From Deltaproteobacteria bacterium IMCC39524 (lineage in GTDB: Bacteria > Desulfobacterota > Desulfuromonadia > Desulfuromonadales > BM103), in the NCBI GenBank assembly GCA_029667085.1, contig JARUHJ010000004.1, forward strand, positions 248,001-312,000: a stretch of DNA of 64,000 nt. Direction: 5' to 3'. Positions 50,290 through 59,318 of the stretch are shown one piece after another. Positions within the stretch are counted from its first letter, which is position 1. Each line of letters starts with the position of its first letter. A program made the translations under genes and the position numbers. The notes under the pieces were generated by a model. The model was not told the DNA's origin, ran no database searches, and saw nothing but the letters and a program-made list of their open reading frames with translations.

Positions 50290-51048
50290 ATGGACGCCAA
50301 TGATTTAAAGCATTTATTAACAGCTTTGCAAGCGGGTGAGCTTAGCATTGAAGAAGGCCTTGATCGGCTGAAAGAGCTCCCTTTCGAGGATGTTGGCATC
50401 GCCAAGATCGACCATCATCGCGCCCTGCGTCAGGGAGTTCCGGAAGTGGTGCTTGGCGAGGCAAAAACAGCTGAGCAGCTTGAGATCATAGTGCAGCGCA
50501 TGGCGGCCCATGGCGACAACGTCCTGGTCACCCGGATTAGCGATGAAAAAGCCAAAACCCTCCTGAAACACCATCCAGGCAGCGAATACGATGCCGAAGC
50601 CAGAACGTTCGTTTTGCAGCAGAAACCGCATGAAGACCTCGGCCGAGGCAAGATTCTCATCATCTGCGCTGGCACCTCCGATCTACCGGTTGCCAAAGAG
50701 GCCGCAGTTACGGCTCGCATGTTCAACAACCAGGTCGAAGAACTGGTCGACGTTGGCGTCGCCGGCATCCATCGTCTGCTGGCTCACACCAACGCCCTGC
50801 GCGAAGCCTCGGTGATCATCGTTGTCGCCGGCATGGAAGGCGCTCTGCCCTCGGTGGTCGGTGGTCTGGTCGACATACCGGTGATTGCCGTACCGACTTC
50901 AGTTGGCTATGGCGCGGCCTTCGGAGGCGTGGCAGCACTGCTCGGCATGCTTAACTCATGCGCCGGCGGTGTCACGGTGGTCAATATTGACAACGGCTTC
51001 GGGGCCGCATTTGCCGCCACCCGCATCAATCGAAAAAAATCATCATGA
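50290..51048 (+). CDS. larB: Nickel pincer cofactor biosynthesis protein LarB
   Basis: 252 residues from ATG 50290, with GGAG ten bases upstream. It carboxylates and hydrolyses nicotinic acid adenine dinucleotide in making the nickel pincer nucleotide cofactor. The N-terminal helical part (LKHLLTALQAGELSIEEGLDRL) is followed by a PurE-like domain with CAGTSDLPVAKEA, DVGVAGIHRLL, VVAGMEGALPSVVGGLVDIPVIAVPTSVGYG and a closing NIDNGFGAAFAA. It overlaps larC by 4 bp (ATGA). Confidence 0.95.
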   Translation: MDANDLKHLLTALQAGELSIEEGLDRLKELPFEDVGIAKIDHHRALRQGVPEVVLGEAKTAEQLEIIVQRMAAHGDNVLVTRISDEKAKTLLKHHPGSEYDAEARTFVLQQKPHEDLGRGKILIICAGTSDLPVAKEAAVTARMFNNQVEELVDVGVAGIHRLLAHTNALREASVIIVVAGMEGALPSVVGGLVDIPVIAVPTSVGYGAAFGGVAALLGMLNSCAGGVTVVNIDNGFGAAFAATRINRKKSS

Positions 51049-52229
51049 ACATTCTCTACCTTGACACCTTTTCCGGGATCTCCGGTGACATGATGCTCGG
51101 CCTGCTGGTTGACCTGGGCGTCGACCTCAATCTCATCGAAGCAGAACTGGCAAAGCTTTCCGTCTCCGGATACAAGTTGGAGCAGCGCCCTGAAAAACGT
51201 CACAGTATCGGCGGCACGCGCGTCGAAGTTATTTGCGAAGACAAACAACCGGCCCGCACCTGGTCTGAGATCGACGCTATGCTTGCCAAGAGTTCTCTCG
51301 CTGAGCCTGTACGCAACCGGGCTCGCAATATTTTCAGGAGTCTCGGCGAAGCGGAGGCAAAAGTTCATCAGGTTGCCCTGAACGAAGTCCACTTTCATGA
51401 AGTCGGCGCAGTTGACGCCATCGTCGACATCGTCGGCAGCGCCATCGGCCTGTATCTCCTCGGAGTAGAGAAGATTATCTGCACCCCACTGCCGCTCTCC
51501 AGCGGCATGATTCGCGGTTCCCACGGCGCCATGCCCTTACCTGCCCCGGCGACTCTACAGATACTGCAAGGAAAACCGGTCCGGAATGCTGACTGCGACC
51601 GGGAGCTGGTGACCCCCACCGGCGCCGCTATTGCGGTCGAAATCGCCTGCTTCGGAGATATGCCGGAGATGACCATCGAACGCATCGGTTATGGTGTCGG
51701 CGGCTGGGACCTTGATGACCGCCCCAACTTGCTGCGGGGGATCATCGGCACAGAGAATACGGCTGACGGTTTCGAACAGGATACCGTCACGGTGATTGAA
51801 ACTCATATCGACGACTCCTCGCCCGAATGGCTCGGAGCCCTGACCGAAAGGCTGTTATCAGCAGGAGCTCTTGATGTCGGGTTAACTGCGCTGCAGATGA
51901 AGAAGAACCGTCCTGGAACAGGCTTGACGGTTATGGCTCAGCCACAACAAGCGAAGCCTCTGGCCCAAATGATCCTGCGCGAAAGCACTGCCATCGGCGT
52001 ACGCATGCATGAGACCCGTCGCATGAAGCTGCGGCGTGAACCGGCCACCGTACAAACAGCTTTTGGGGAAGCTGCGGTGAAATTGATTTACGAGGGGAAG
52101 ACGCTGTTGAGGATCACCCCGGAGCATGACAGCTGCCAGGCGTTGGCCACAGCCAGCACCCGACCCCTGCCAGAAATCTACCGTGCCATCACAACCGCAG
52201 CCAATCGTCAATTCGGCCTGGAGGACTAA
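51045..52229 (+). CDS. larC: Nickel insertion protein LarC
   Basis: 394 residues. A CTP-dependent nickel insertase that completes the pincer cofactor. ILYLDTFSGISGDMMLGLLVDLG opens the family, followed by VHFHEVGAVDAIVDIVG, the His/Asp-rich HIDDSSPEWLGALTERLL, and the C-terminal LRREPATVQTAFGEAAVKLIYEG. In some bacteria larC needs a programmed frameshift, but here it is one continuous frame. larE and a larA-type racemase are not in the window. Confidence 0.95.
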   Translation: MNILYLDTFSGISGDMMLGLLVDLGVDLNLIEAELAKLSVSGYKLEQRPEKRHSIGGTRVEVICEDKQPARTWSEIDAMLAKSSLAEPVRNRARNIFRSLGEAEAKVHQVALNEVHFHEVGAVDAIVDIVGSAIGLYLLGVEKIICTPLPLSSGMIRGSHGAMPLPAPATLQILQGKPVRNADCDRELVTPTGAAIAVEIACFGDMPEMTIERIGYGVGGWDLDDRPNLLRGIIGTENTADGFEQDTVTVIETHIDDSSPEWLGALTERLLSAGALDVGLTALQMKKNRPGTGLTVMAQPQQAKPLAQMILRESTAIGVRMHETRRMKLRREPATVQTAFGEAAVKLIYEGKTLLRITPEHDSCQALATASTRPLPEIYRAITTAANRQFGLED

Positions 52230-52691
52230 ATGCGGAAACTGATCCTTTTCTTCTCCAGTAACGCCGGTCTTGGCTATGCGCCCTTTGCCTCTGGCACTGT
52301 CGGCACACTGGCCGGCATCCCGGTCTTTTATCTGACCAGCGCCTGGCCCTGGTGGCTCTTTCTCATCACGCTGCTAACGCTGCTGTTCCTGAGCTTCTGG
52401 ATTGCAGATGCCGCAGGACAGATCTACGGAGTGGCCGATGACGGCCGTATCGTCATCGACGAACTGATCGGCTATCTGGTCACCGTCGCCTTTTTGCCCT
52501 GGAGCTGGAGCGCTGCGATCCTCGGATTTTTCTGGTTTCGGCTTTTCGATATTTTCAAACCCCCACCTGCAGGCTGGCTCGATAAAAACCTCAAACATGG
52601 CGTCGGCGTGGTCCTCGACGATTTCGCGGCAGGAATATACGCTGCGATTGCCTTACGCCTGACCTTGTGGTTTTTCAACCTGGGTGTCTGA
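52230..52691 (+). CDS. pgpA: Phosphatidylglycerophosphatase A
   Basis: 153 residues, beginning directly after the larC stop codon. It dephosphorylates phosphatidylglycerophosphate in phospholipid synthesis. The motif YAPFASGTVGTLAGIP near the start, the acidic VIDELIGYLV (about 74-83) and FRLFDIFKPPPAGWLDK are typical. Three to four membrane segments. Why it is coupled to larBC is not evident. Confidence 0.94.
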   Translation: MRKLILFFSSNAGLGYAPFASGTVGTLAGIPVFYLTSAWPWWLFLITLLTLLFLSFWIADAAGQIYGVADDGRIVIDELIGYLVTVAFLPWSWSAAILGFFWFRLFDIFKPPPAGWLDKNLKHGVGVVLDDFAAGIYAAIALRLTLWFFNLGV

Positions 52692-52715
52692 AGATATAGA
52701 CACAGGCCTGGAGCT

Positions 52716-52806
52716 TAAGACTCAACACAGAGGCACAAGGACAGATTATGCCCAGGCTTTTTAGCTTTTACTTAATTCTCCGCGTCTTCGCGCCTCTGCG
52801 TTAAAA
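52716..52806. repeat. Dispersed inverted repeat, AACGCAGAG family, copy 4
   Basis: The left arm is AACACAGAGGCACAAGGACA. The right arm in reverse complement is AACGCAGAGGCGCGAAGACG. This is the clearest inverted pair of the family. It sits between pgpA and cinA and ends 37 bp before the cinA start. Confidence 0.7.
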
Positions 52807-52843
52807 ATGGTTTGTGTTCCTTTCCTTTTGAGTTTTTAAAGTT

Positions 52844-54103
52844 ATGAAGATAGCCATCCTTACCATAGGCGACGAGCTACTGAACGGAGACCTGGCCGAC
52901 ACCAACACCGTCGCTATCAGTCGGCAACTCATAGAGAATGCCTTGCCGGTACGTGAGGCGAGCACCATTGGTGACAGTGCAGTTGACATTGCTGCTGCCC
53001 TGCGGCGCCTTGCAGAAAGCCACGACGCGGTGATTGCAACGGGCGGTCTCGGACCCACCGAAGATGACCGCACCGCCAAGGCCGCGGCCATGGCCTTCGA
53101 ACGTTCCTATAGCCTCAATGACAAAGCGCTGCTGCAGATCCGGGCCCGTTTTCAAGAATGGCAACGAGAGATGCACCCCCGCAATGAGAAGCAGGCCATG
53201 CTGCCGGGAAGAAGTACGGTTATCGCCAACAATACCGGCACTGCGCCTGGATTCCACCTGCAGCACAAGCAGACCGACCTTTATTTTCTGCCGGGCGTTC
53301 CCCGTGAGATGCTGACGATGCTCAATGAGTACGTCGTGCCTTCCCTGCTGAAACGTTTCCCCGACCCGCCTATGCGTTGCCAACGCACCCTGGGCGTCTT
53401 TGGCCTGCCCGAACCTACGGTCGAGTCACGCATCAACCGCAACGTCCTGCCCGAAGGAGTGGAGCTGGCCTTCAATGTCGAATTCCCGGTGGTTCAGGTC
53501 AAACTGCGCAGCAAAGGCGAAGACGCCCAGCGGCTTGTGGACCGTGCAGAGTTGGCGGCACGCAAAACTCTGGGCCATTACGTTTTCGGCATCGACAACG
53601 ACACACTGGCCGGAAGTACAGCGCGCCTGCTCTCTACAGCCGGCCTGACGATTTCCCTGGCCGAATCATGCACAGGAGGCCTGATCGCACAACTCTTGAC
53701 CGATCAACCCGGAGCCTCGGCCTTCCTGGAACGCAGCATTGTCTCCTACGCCAACACCGCCAAAACAGACTGTCTTAAGGTTGATCAGGAAATCCTTGAT
53801 CGTCATGGTGCGGTCAGCCCCGAGTGCGCTGAAGCCATGGCCAATGGCGTCCGCTCTGCGGCCAGAACCGACATCAGCCTGGCGGTCACCGGCATAGCTG
53901 GCCCCGATGGCGGCACGGCGGACAAACCGATCGGCACCGTCTACCTGGCGATGATCAGTCCCCAGGGGAAACGTGTGGAACGCTTTAATTTCTCCGGCAA
54001 CCGCGAGCAGGTTCGGCTGCGCACAGCCTGTACGGCTCTGGATTGGCTGCGTCGTCAGGCAATGGTTCAGCTCTCAGGTGGCATTCTGGAGGATGAGGCA
54101 TGA
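52844..54103 (+). CDS. cinA: CinA-family protein (NMN deamidase)
   Basis: 419 residues. The N-terminal MoaB/MogA-like domain (1-170, ILTIGDELLNGDLADTNT; TGGLGPTEDDRTAKA) acts as ADP-ribose pyrophosphatase in relatives. The C-terminal PncC domain (about 258-415, LAESCTGGLIAQLLTDQPGASAFLERSIVSYAN; VTGIAGPDGGTADKPIGTVYLA) deamidates NMN. It heads a compact run with a histidine kinase, thpR, recA, pilT, recX and alaS; cinA next to recA is common in bacteria. The stop overlaps the kinase start by 4 bp. Confidence 0.95.
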   Translation: MKIAILTIGDELLNGDLADTNTVAISRQLIENALPVREASTIGDSAVDIAAALRRLAESHDAVIATGGLGPTEDDRTAKAAAMAFERSYSLNDKALLQIRARFQEWQREMHPRNEKQAMLPGRSTVIANNTGTAPGFHLQHKQTDLYFLPGVPREMLTMLNEYVVPSLLKRFPDPPMRCQRTLGVFGLPEPTVESRINRNVLPEGVELAFNVEFPVVQVKLRSKGEDAQRLVDRAELAARKTLGHYVFGIDNDTLAGSTARLLSTAGLTISLAESCTGGLIAQLLTDQPGASAFLERSIVSYANTAKTDCLKVDQEILDRHGAVSPECAEAMANGVRSAARTDISLAVTGIAGPDGGTADKPIGTVYLAMISPQGKRVERFNFSGNREQVRLRTACTALDWLRRQAMVQLSGGILEDEA

Positions 54104-56052
54104 ACACGGCGATTCTGACCATAGTCGCAATAGCTGTGTTCATGGCGGCTCGCTGGGCGAAACAAAAGCAGAACCAGACCAGGGAGATGCAGGAAAGACT
54201 GAAAAAGGGTGACGAGCTCTCTCGGCAGCAAGCGGAGCAACTCAAGGAGCATAATGATCGTAATCGACAACTGGTACAGAACGCCAACGACGCCCTCTTC
54301 ATCTTTGACCAGAAGGATGGAGCCCTGATTGAAATCAACCGCCAGGCAGAAGAGCTGCTCGGCTACACCCAGGGAGAAGTCACCCCTCTGACTTTCAAAG
54401 TCCTTTTTTCCAAGGAACACCGTCAGCGCCTGTTGCGCATGATAAGTACCATTATCAAAAAAGGACACGCCGAAACCAACGGCATCAAGTTCCGCCGCAA
54501 AGACGGCAGTCAATTCATCGGTGAGATCAAGGCCAGAAGCGGACGCATAGGAAATCGCCAGATCGTCTATGGCAACTTTCGGGATATTACCCAGACCGCG
54601 AGCCTGCAGCTCGAGCTGGAACGCCACAACCTCCACCTCACCCTGCTGAACCAGATTTCCAACCGGGTAGCAGAGGGTCACAACCTGCCACATACGCTTG
54701 AGATTATCCTCGATGAAGTGATCAGGAGCTTCAGTGTTTCAGGGGGTGGGATTTTCCTCCTGGAGCAGCGCGGCACAGAGATGAAGCTTGCCCTTCATCG
54801 CAACATCCCCGAGGATGTCGTCGAAGATCTCAACCAGATGAAACCCGGCGAAGGGCTTGCCGGCAAGGTGGTGAAAACAGCTCGCCATCGACATTCAACC
54901 AACCTGCAGAAAGACCATAGACGGACCTCCAGCGCGGTCCGTGCAGATAACTGGCGAGCCTTTCTGGCTGTGCCCTTCATTGCAGAAGAGGAAGCGCTTG
55001 GCGTCCTCTTCATTTTTGATCGAGGTCACAAGGTCTTCAGTCGCGAAGACATACGCCTGACCCAGGCGATCGGCAGACAGCTCGGCCCCTTACTGAAAAA
55101 CGCCGAACTCTTCGATGAGCTGCAGTGGCAACACCGGATCAACTTTGCCAGCCTGCGTGAGCTGGAACGCTCACGAACGACCCTCCGTGACAATCTGGAT
55201 CAACTCGAACAGCATCACCGGACCCTGCAGGGCCTCAACCAGATGAAAAGCGCTTTCCTGTCACTGGCCTCGCACGAACTGCGGACGCCACTTACCACGA
55301 TTCTATCGGGGGCAGAGTTCCTGCAGAGTCAAACGGAAGAGCTTCTGGGCAACAATGAAAAACGAGCCCTCAATGTTATTATCCGTGCCAGTCAGCGTCT
55401 CAACCATATTGTCGATGACCTGCTTGATGCGGCCCGACTGGAAGCAAGAACCCTCTATATTGCTCGTGAGTCATTCAATCCCTTCATGATGATCAACGAA
55501 CTGATCACTGAATTCAAACCAAGCTACCAGAAGAACAAAATCAATCTCGAGTTACAGGAGTTTCCTGATGACACCGTCCTCCGTGGGGACGCCCATCATC
55601 TCAAACGAGCTCTCGCACGCTTGCTGGAAAACGCCATCAAATTCACTCCAGAAGGGGGCATGGTTCATATTGCCGGACGCACTCTGCAACAGGAGATAGT
55701 CGTCGGCCTCACCGGAGAGCTGAACGCTTTTTCGGAAAGTTTTTTCGATGGTGCGCTGGCCGAATCCTACTTGCAGATTTCCATCAGCGACAGTGGCATT
55801 GGCATCGACAAGGCTGATCATCTGCGGATTTTTGACAAATTCCAGGAAGTCGGTGACATCTCGACACACTCAACATCCCAGGCACAATTCGGCGGCAAAG
55901 GTGTCGGCCTGGGACTGACGCTGGCAAAGGGGATCATAGAAACCCATGACGGACTGGTCTGGGTGGAAAGTGCAGGAGCTGATCAGGGCAGCTGTTTCTC
56001 GGCGCTCCTGCCGCTCGCCAACTCGCATGAGGAGAGATATGTCCTCGGTTAG
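54100..56052 (+). CDS. PAS-GAF sensor histidine kinase
   Basis: 650 residues. One N-terminal helix (3-20) and a coiled coil (25-55) precede a PAS domain (about 58-170), a GAF domain (about 185-340), and HisKA with H392 in LASHELRTPLTT. HATPase shows NAIKFTPEGG, DSGIGI and GKGVGLGLTLA, with a long insertion between the N and G1 boxes. Its cognate regulator is not adjacent. It is translationally coupled to cinA by ATGA and overlaps thpR by 14 bp. Confidence 0.93.
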   Translation: MNTAILTIVAIAVFMAARWAKQKQNQTREMQERLKKGDELSRQQAEQLKEHNDRNRQLVQNANDALFIFDQKDGALIEINRQAEELLGYTQGEVTPLTFKVLFSKEHRQRLLRMISTIIKKGHAETNGIKFRRKDGSQFIGEIKARSGRIGNRQIVYGNFRDITQTASLQLELERHNLHLTLLNQISNRVAEGHNLPHTLEIILDEVIRSFSVSGGGIFLLEQRGTEMKLALHRNIPEDVVEDLNQMKPGEGLAGKVVKTARHRHSTNLQKDHRRTSSAVRADNWRAFLAVPFIAEEEALGVLFIFDRGHKVFSREDIRLTQAIGRQLGPLLKNAELFDELQWQHRINFASLRELERSRTTLRDNLDQLEQHHRTLQGLNQMKSAFLSLASHELRTPLTTILSGAEFLQSQTEELLGNNEKRALNVIIRASQRLNHIVDDLLDAARLEARTLYIARESFNPFMMINELITEFKPSYQKNKINLELQEFPDDTVLRGDAHHLKRALARLLENAIKFTPEGGMVHIAGRTLQQEIVVGLTGELNAFSESFFDGALAESYLQISISDSGIGIDKADHLRIFDKFQEVGDISTHSTSQAQFGGKGVGLGLTLAKGIIETHDGLVWVESAGADQGSCFSALLPLANSHEERYVLG

Positions 56053-56626
56053 AGCCTTCCTGGCCATCCCGTTGCCTTGGCAACTTCAGGAGTCTATCCG
56101 CGTCATACAGACCGAACTGCAGGCCAGCATAGCGGAGGCTCGCTGGACCCGACCCGAGAATCTCCACCTGACCCTGCACTTCTTCGGTGAAATCGAGCAG
56201 GAAACCCTTGAAAAGTTGAAGGTTTCTGTGCTATCCGTTAAGGGTTGTCAACGGTCTTTCCAGGTCGAGGTCAATGGTCTTGGCGCCTTCCCCAGTCCAC
56301 ATCGGCCCCGGGTCATCTGGCTCGGTTTGGAGCCACAGGGGCAGCTCGAACAGCTACACAGAGCCACCGGTCAGTGGTTACGTCAGGTAGGGCTCACAAC
56401 TGATTCGCGGCCCTACTCTCCGCACTTGACCATCGGTCGACTGCGTGGAGGCAAGCTTGACCTGACCAAACTTTTCAGCTCAATGCCGCAAAAGACGATT
56501 GAACCGCTGACCGTTGACAGGTTGATCCTTTATGAAAGTCGTCTGCGCCCAGAAGGCGCGCAGCACATTCCATTACTGACGGTGAATTTTGATGACAAAA
56601 ATACTGATATCCACAATGCAACCTAA
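56039..56626 (+). CDS. thpR: RNA 2',3'-cyclic phosphodiesterase (2H family)
   Basis: 195 residues from ATG 56039, preceded by GGAGAG; longer in-frame starts lie inside the kinase gene without a site. The two catalytic HxTx motifs are HLTL (H43, T45) and HLTI near residue 128 (RPYSPHLTIGRL). It opens 2',3'-cyclic phosphates, also known as the LigT-type ligase. It overlaps the kinase gene by 14 bp and precedes recA by 42 bp. Confidence 0.94.
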   Translation: MSSVRAFLAIPLPWQLQESIRVIQTELQASIAEARWTRPENLHLTLHFFGEIEQETLEKLKVSVLSVKGCQRSFQVEVNGLGAFPSPHRPRVIWLGLEPQGQLEQLHRATGQWLRQVGLTTDSRPYSPHLTIGRLRGGKLDLTKLFSSMPQKTIEPLTVDRLILYESRLRPEGAQHIPLLTVNFDDKNTDIHNAT

Positions 56627-56668
56627 CATTTTATTGCGGGCAATGCCCCTGCGAAGGAGGGACGACTG

Positions 56669-57691
56669 ATGGCGGAGAGTGATCGCAACAGAGCTATAGA
56701 ACTGGCCATGGGCCAGATTGAAAAACAGTTTGGCAAGGGCAGCATCATGCGCCTCGGTGAAGATGCCGTGCTACCGGACATAAAATCCATTCCCACTGGC
56801 GCCTTGAGCCTGAATATCGCTCTCGGTATTGGCGGCGTGCCCTGTGGCAGAATCGTCGAGGTTTACGGCCCTGAATCTTCCGGCAAAACAACCCTGGCCC
56901 TGCACATCGCTGCAGAAGCCCAGAAAAAAGGTGGTGTCGCCGCCTTTATCGATGCTGAGCACGCCCTGGATGTTCACTACGCCAAAAAACTCGGTGTCAA
57001 CACAGACGATCTCCTGATCTCCCAACCGGACACCGGCGAGCAAGCCCTTGAGATTGTCGAAGTCCTCGTTCGCAGCGGCGCTATTGATGTCCTGATCATT
57101 GACTCGGTCGCAGCCCTGGTTCCTCGAGCTGAGATTGAGGGCGAAATGGGAGATTCACACATGGGCCTGCAAGCCCGGCTCATGTCGCAAGCGCTTCGTA
57201 AGCTCACCGGCACGATCAGTAAATCAAACTGCTGCGTCATTTTCATTAACCAGATCCGCATGAAGATCGGCGTCATGTTCGGTAACCCTGAGACCACCAC
57301 GGGCGGTAATGCCCTGAAATTTTATGCATCTGTCCGTATGGACATCCGTCGCATCGCATCGCTTAAGCAGGGACAAGATGCCATCGGTAACCGCACCCGG
57401 GTCAAGGTCGTCAAAAACAAGGTGGCACCTCCTTTCAAGGAAGCTGAATTTGACATCATGTACGGCACCGGAATTTCAAAAGAAGGGGATCTGGTCGACC
57501 TGGGCGTTGAGTGCAATATTGTCGAGAAGAGCGGTTCCTGGTTCTCCTACGGCGAAGAACGCATCGGCCAGGGGCGTGAAAATGCCAAGAAATTCCTGAT
57601 TGACCACCCTGAAATGGCGGCCGAAATCGAAGCAAAAGTACTCGAACATTTCAACCTTAACCCTGCAGGGACATCCCCTGAAGGAGAATAA
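56669..57691 (+). CDS. recA: Recombinase RecA
   Basis: 340 residues. It forms filaments on single-stranded DNA for strand exchange and LexA self-cleavage. Walker A is GPESSGKTT (67-75), the L1/L2 loop region contains [25 protein letters not shown] and [20 protein letters not shown], and the C-terminus is acidic. GGAGGGACGACTG precedes the ATG. I saw no clear LexA box directly upstream, where the thpR gene ends; expression may come from an upstream promoter. pilT follows after 3 bp. Confidence 0.98.
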   Translation: MAESDRNRAIELAMGQIEKQFGKGSIMRLGEDAVLPDIKSIPTGALSLNIALGIGGVPCGRIVEVYGPESSGKTTLALHIAAEAQKKGGVAAFIDAEHALDVHYAKKLGVNTDDLLISQPDTGEQALEIVEVLVRSGAIDVLIIDSVAALVPRAEIEGEMGDSHMGLQARLMSQALRKLTGTISKSNCCVIFINQIRMKIGVMFGNPETTTGGNALKFYASVRMDIRRIASLKQGQDAIGNRTRVKVVKNKVAPPFKEAEFDIMYGTGISKEGDLVDLGVECNIVEKSGSWFSYGEERIGQGRENAKKFLIDHPEMAAEIEAKVLEHFNLNPAGTSPEGE

Positions 57692-57694
57692 TAC

Positions 57695-58822
57695 ATGGAA
57701 CTCAATGAAATCCTGTCCGTTGGCCTGAAGTCAGGAGCCTCGGACATTCACCTCAAAGCGGGCCTGCCGCCGATCTATCGTATTGACGGCACCCTGCGAC
57801 CTCTGCCGAAAGCGCCACGAATCAGCCCGGAGCAGACAGAACAGATCGCGGCAGAGATCATGAACGACATGCAGAGAGAGCGTTTTGAAACGTCTTACGA
57901 GTGTGACCTGGCTTATGGGGTTCCTGGTCTTGGCCGTTTCCGCGTCAATGCGTTTACCCAACGTGGCTCGATTTCACTGGTCTTTCGTGCTATTCCTTTT
58001 GATATCAAAGGTCTCGACGACCTGATGTTGCCGCCGGTCATCAAAAAAATGGCCATGGCCCAACGTGGCCTGATTCTGGTAACCGGAGCGACCGGCTCGG
58101 GCAAGTCAACCACTCTCGCTGCGGTCATCGACTACATCAATGCCAACCGCAAATCACATATCGTGACGATTGAGGATCCGATCGAATTTCTTCATCGCGA
58201 CAAGAAGAGCATCATCAATCAGCGCGAAGTCGGTTCGGACACCAAGGGTTTTGAGCCGGCACTGAAATCTGCCCTGCGCCAGGACCCTGACGTCATTCTG
58301 GTCGGCGAGATGCGCGATCATGAGACGATCGAGACCGCCCTGATGGCGGCTGAAACCGGTCACCTGGTTCTCTCGACACTGCACACGATCGATGCGACTG
58401 AAACAGTCAACCGTATTATCTCTGTTTTCCCGCCGTACCAGCAGCGGCAGATGCGTATTCAGCTGGCTGCGGTTCTGCGCGGCGTTATCTCCATGCGCCT
58501 GGTGCCAAGAATTGACGGCAAGGGGCGGGCCCCAGCGGTTGAAGTCATGGTCGCTTCGGCCAGGGTGCGCCAGATGATCGACGACAAGGAACTGACAAAG
58601 TCTCTGCCGGAAGCAATTCAGCAAGGGTTTGAATCCTACGGCATGCAGACCTTCGACCAGTCACTGATGGGTCTGCTCAAGAACAAAACGATCAGCTTCG
58701 AAGAGGCCCTGCGCCAGTGCTCCAACCCGGATGACTTCAAGCTCAAGATGTCCGGTGTTTCTTCAACTTCAGATCTTTCATGGGATGCCTTCGACGGCAC
58801 TGACGAAAAAGGTGAAGGATAG
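57695..58822 (+). CDS. pilT: Type IV pilus retraction ATPase PilT
   Basis: 375 residues. A hexameric ATPase that depolymerises pilin. Walker A is GATGSGKSTT (131-140), with the Asp box TIEDPIEF, His box HLVLSTLHTIDATET, and the PilT signature AIQQGFESYGMQTFDQSL. The N-terminal PAS-like domain begins ELNEILSVGLKSGASDIHLKAG. It sits between recA and recX, separating the usual recA-recX pair. No other pilus gene is adjacent. Confidence 0.96.
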   Translation: MELNEILSVGLKSGASDIHLKAGLPPIYRIDGTLRPLPKAPRISPEQTEQIAAEIMNDMQRERFETSYECDLAYGVPGLGRFRVNAFTQRGSISLVFRAIPFDIKGLDDLMLPPVIKKMAMAQRGLILVTGATGSGKSTTLAAVIDYINANRKSHIVTIEDPIEFLHRDKKSIINQREVGSDTKGFEPALKSALRQDPDVILVGEMRDHETIETALMAAETGHLVLSTLHTIDATETVNRIISVFPPYQQRQMRIQLAAVLRGVISMRLVPRIDGKGRAPAVEVMVASARVRQMIDDKELTKSLPEAIQQGFESYGMQTFDQSLMGLLKNKTISFEEALRQCSNPDDFKLKMSGVSSTSDLSWDAFDGTDEKGEG

Positions 58823-59318
58823 TAGAGCACAAAAACCGGACCGGACCGATCCATGGCCGGTAGCACTGCGCATACTGACCCGCCGCGACTACAGTCAGAG
58901 CGAATTGCGCCAACGGCTGACTGATAAAGGGTTCGACCCGGCACGCATCGAAGTTGCCTTAAAGCGCTGTTTAGAACTGAGCTATCTCGACGATGCCCGA
59001 TACGCCCTGAACCGGGCGACTAGCCTGATGAACCAGGGACGTGCAGTTGGCAAGCGGGTTTTGCTTGATCTGCGCCAGCACGGTGTTAATGAAGAAATCG
59101 CCAATCGGGCATTGCAACTGGCTCGCGAGGCTTGTGATGAGGAACAACTACTGGCATCGCTCCTGGAACGACGCTTTGCCAATTTCAGCTACGACTCGGC
59201 GCCGGCCAAAGAGCGGCGGAGGGTTGTGCATTTTCTGCAACGACGCGGCTTCACAATCGACCGCATCATGGCTCAACTGACTCGGAAAGGCTTAGAAACG
59301 CGTGATGAAAACCGGTAG
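58785..59318 (+). CDS. recX: Regulatory protein RecX
   Basis: 177 residues from the chosen ATG. Three tandem three-helix repeats, opening with [25 protein letters not shown] and ending in [19 protein letters not shown], identify RecX, which modulates RecA filaments. The start is uncertain: ATG 58785 overlaps pilT by 38 bp, and a GTG at 58812 would overlap by 11 bp; neither has a good ribosome site. The 3' end overlaps alaS by 14 bp. Confidence 0.9.
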   Translation: MPSTALTKKVKDSRAQKPDRTDPWPVALRILTRRDYSQSELRQRLTDKGFDPARIEVALKRCLELSYLDDARYALNRATSLMNQGRAVGKRVLLDLRQHGVNEEIANRALQLAREACDEEQLLASLLERRFANFSYDSAPAKERRRVVHFLQRRGFTIDRIMAQLTRKGLETRDENR

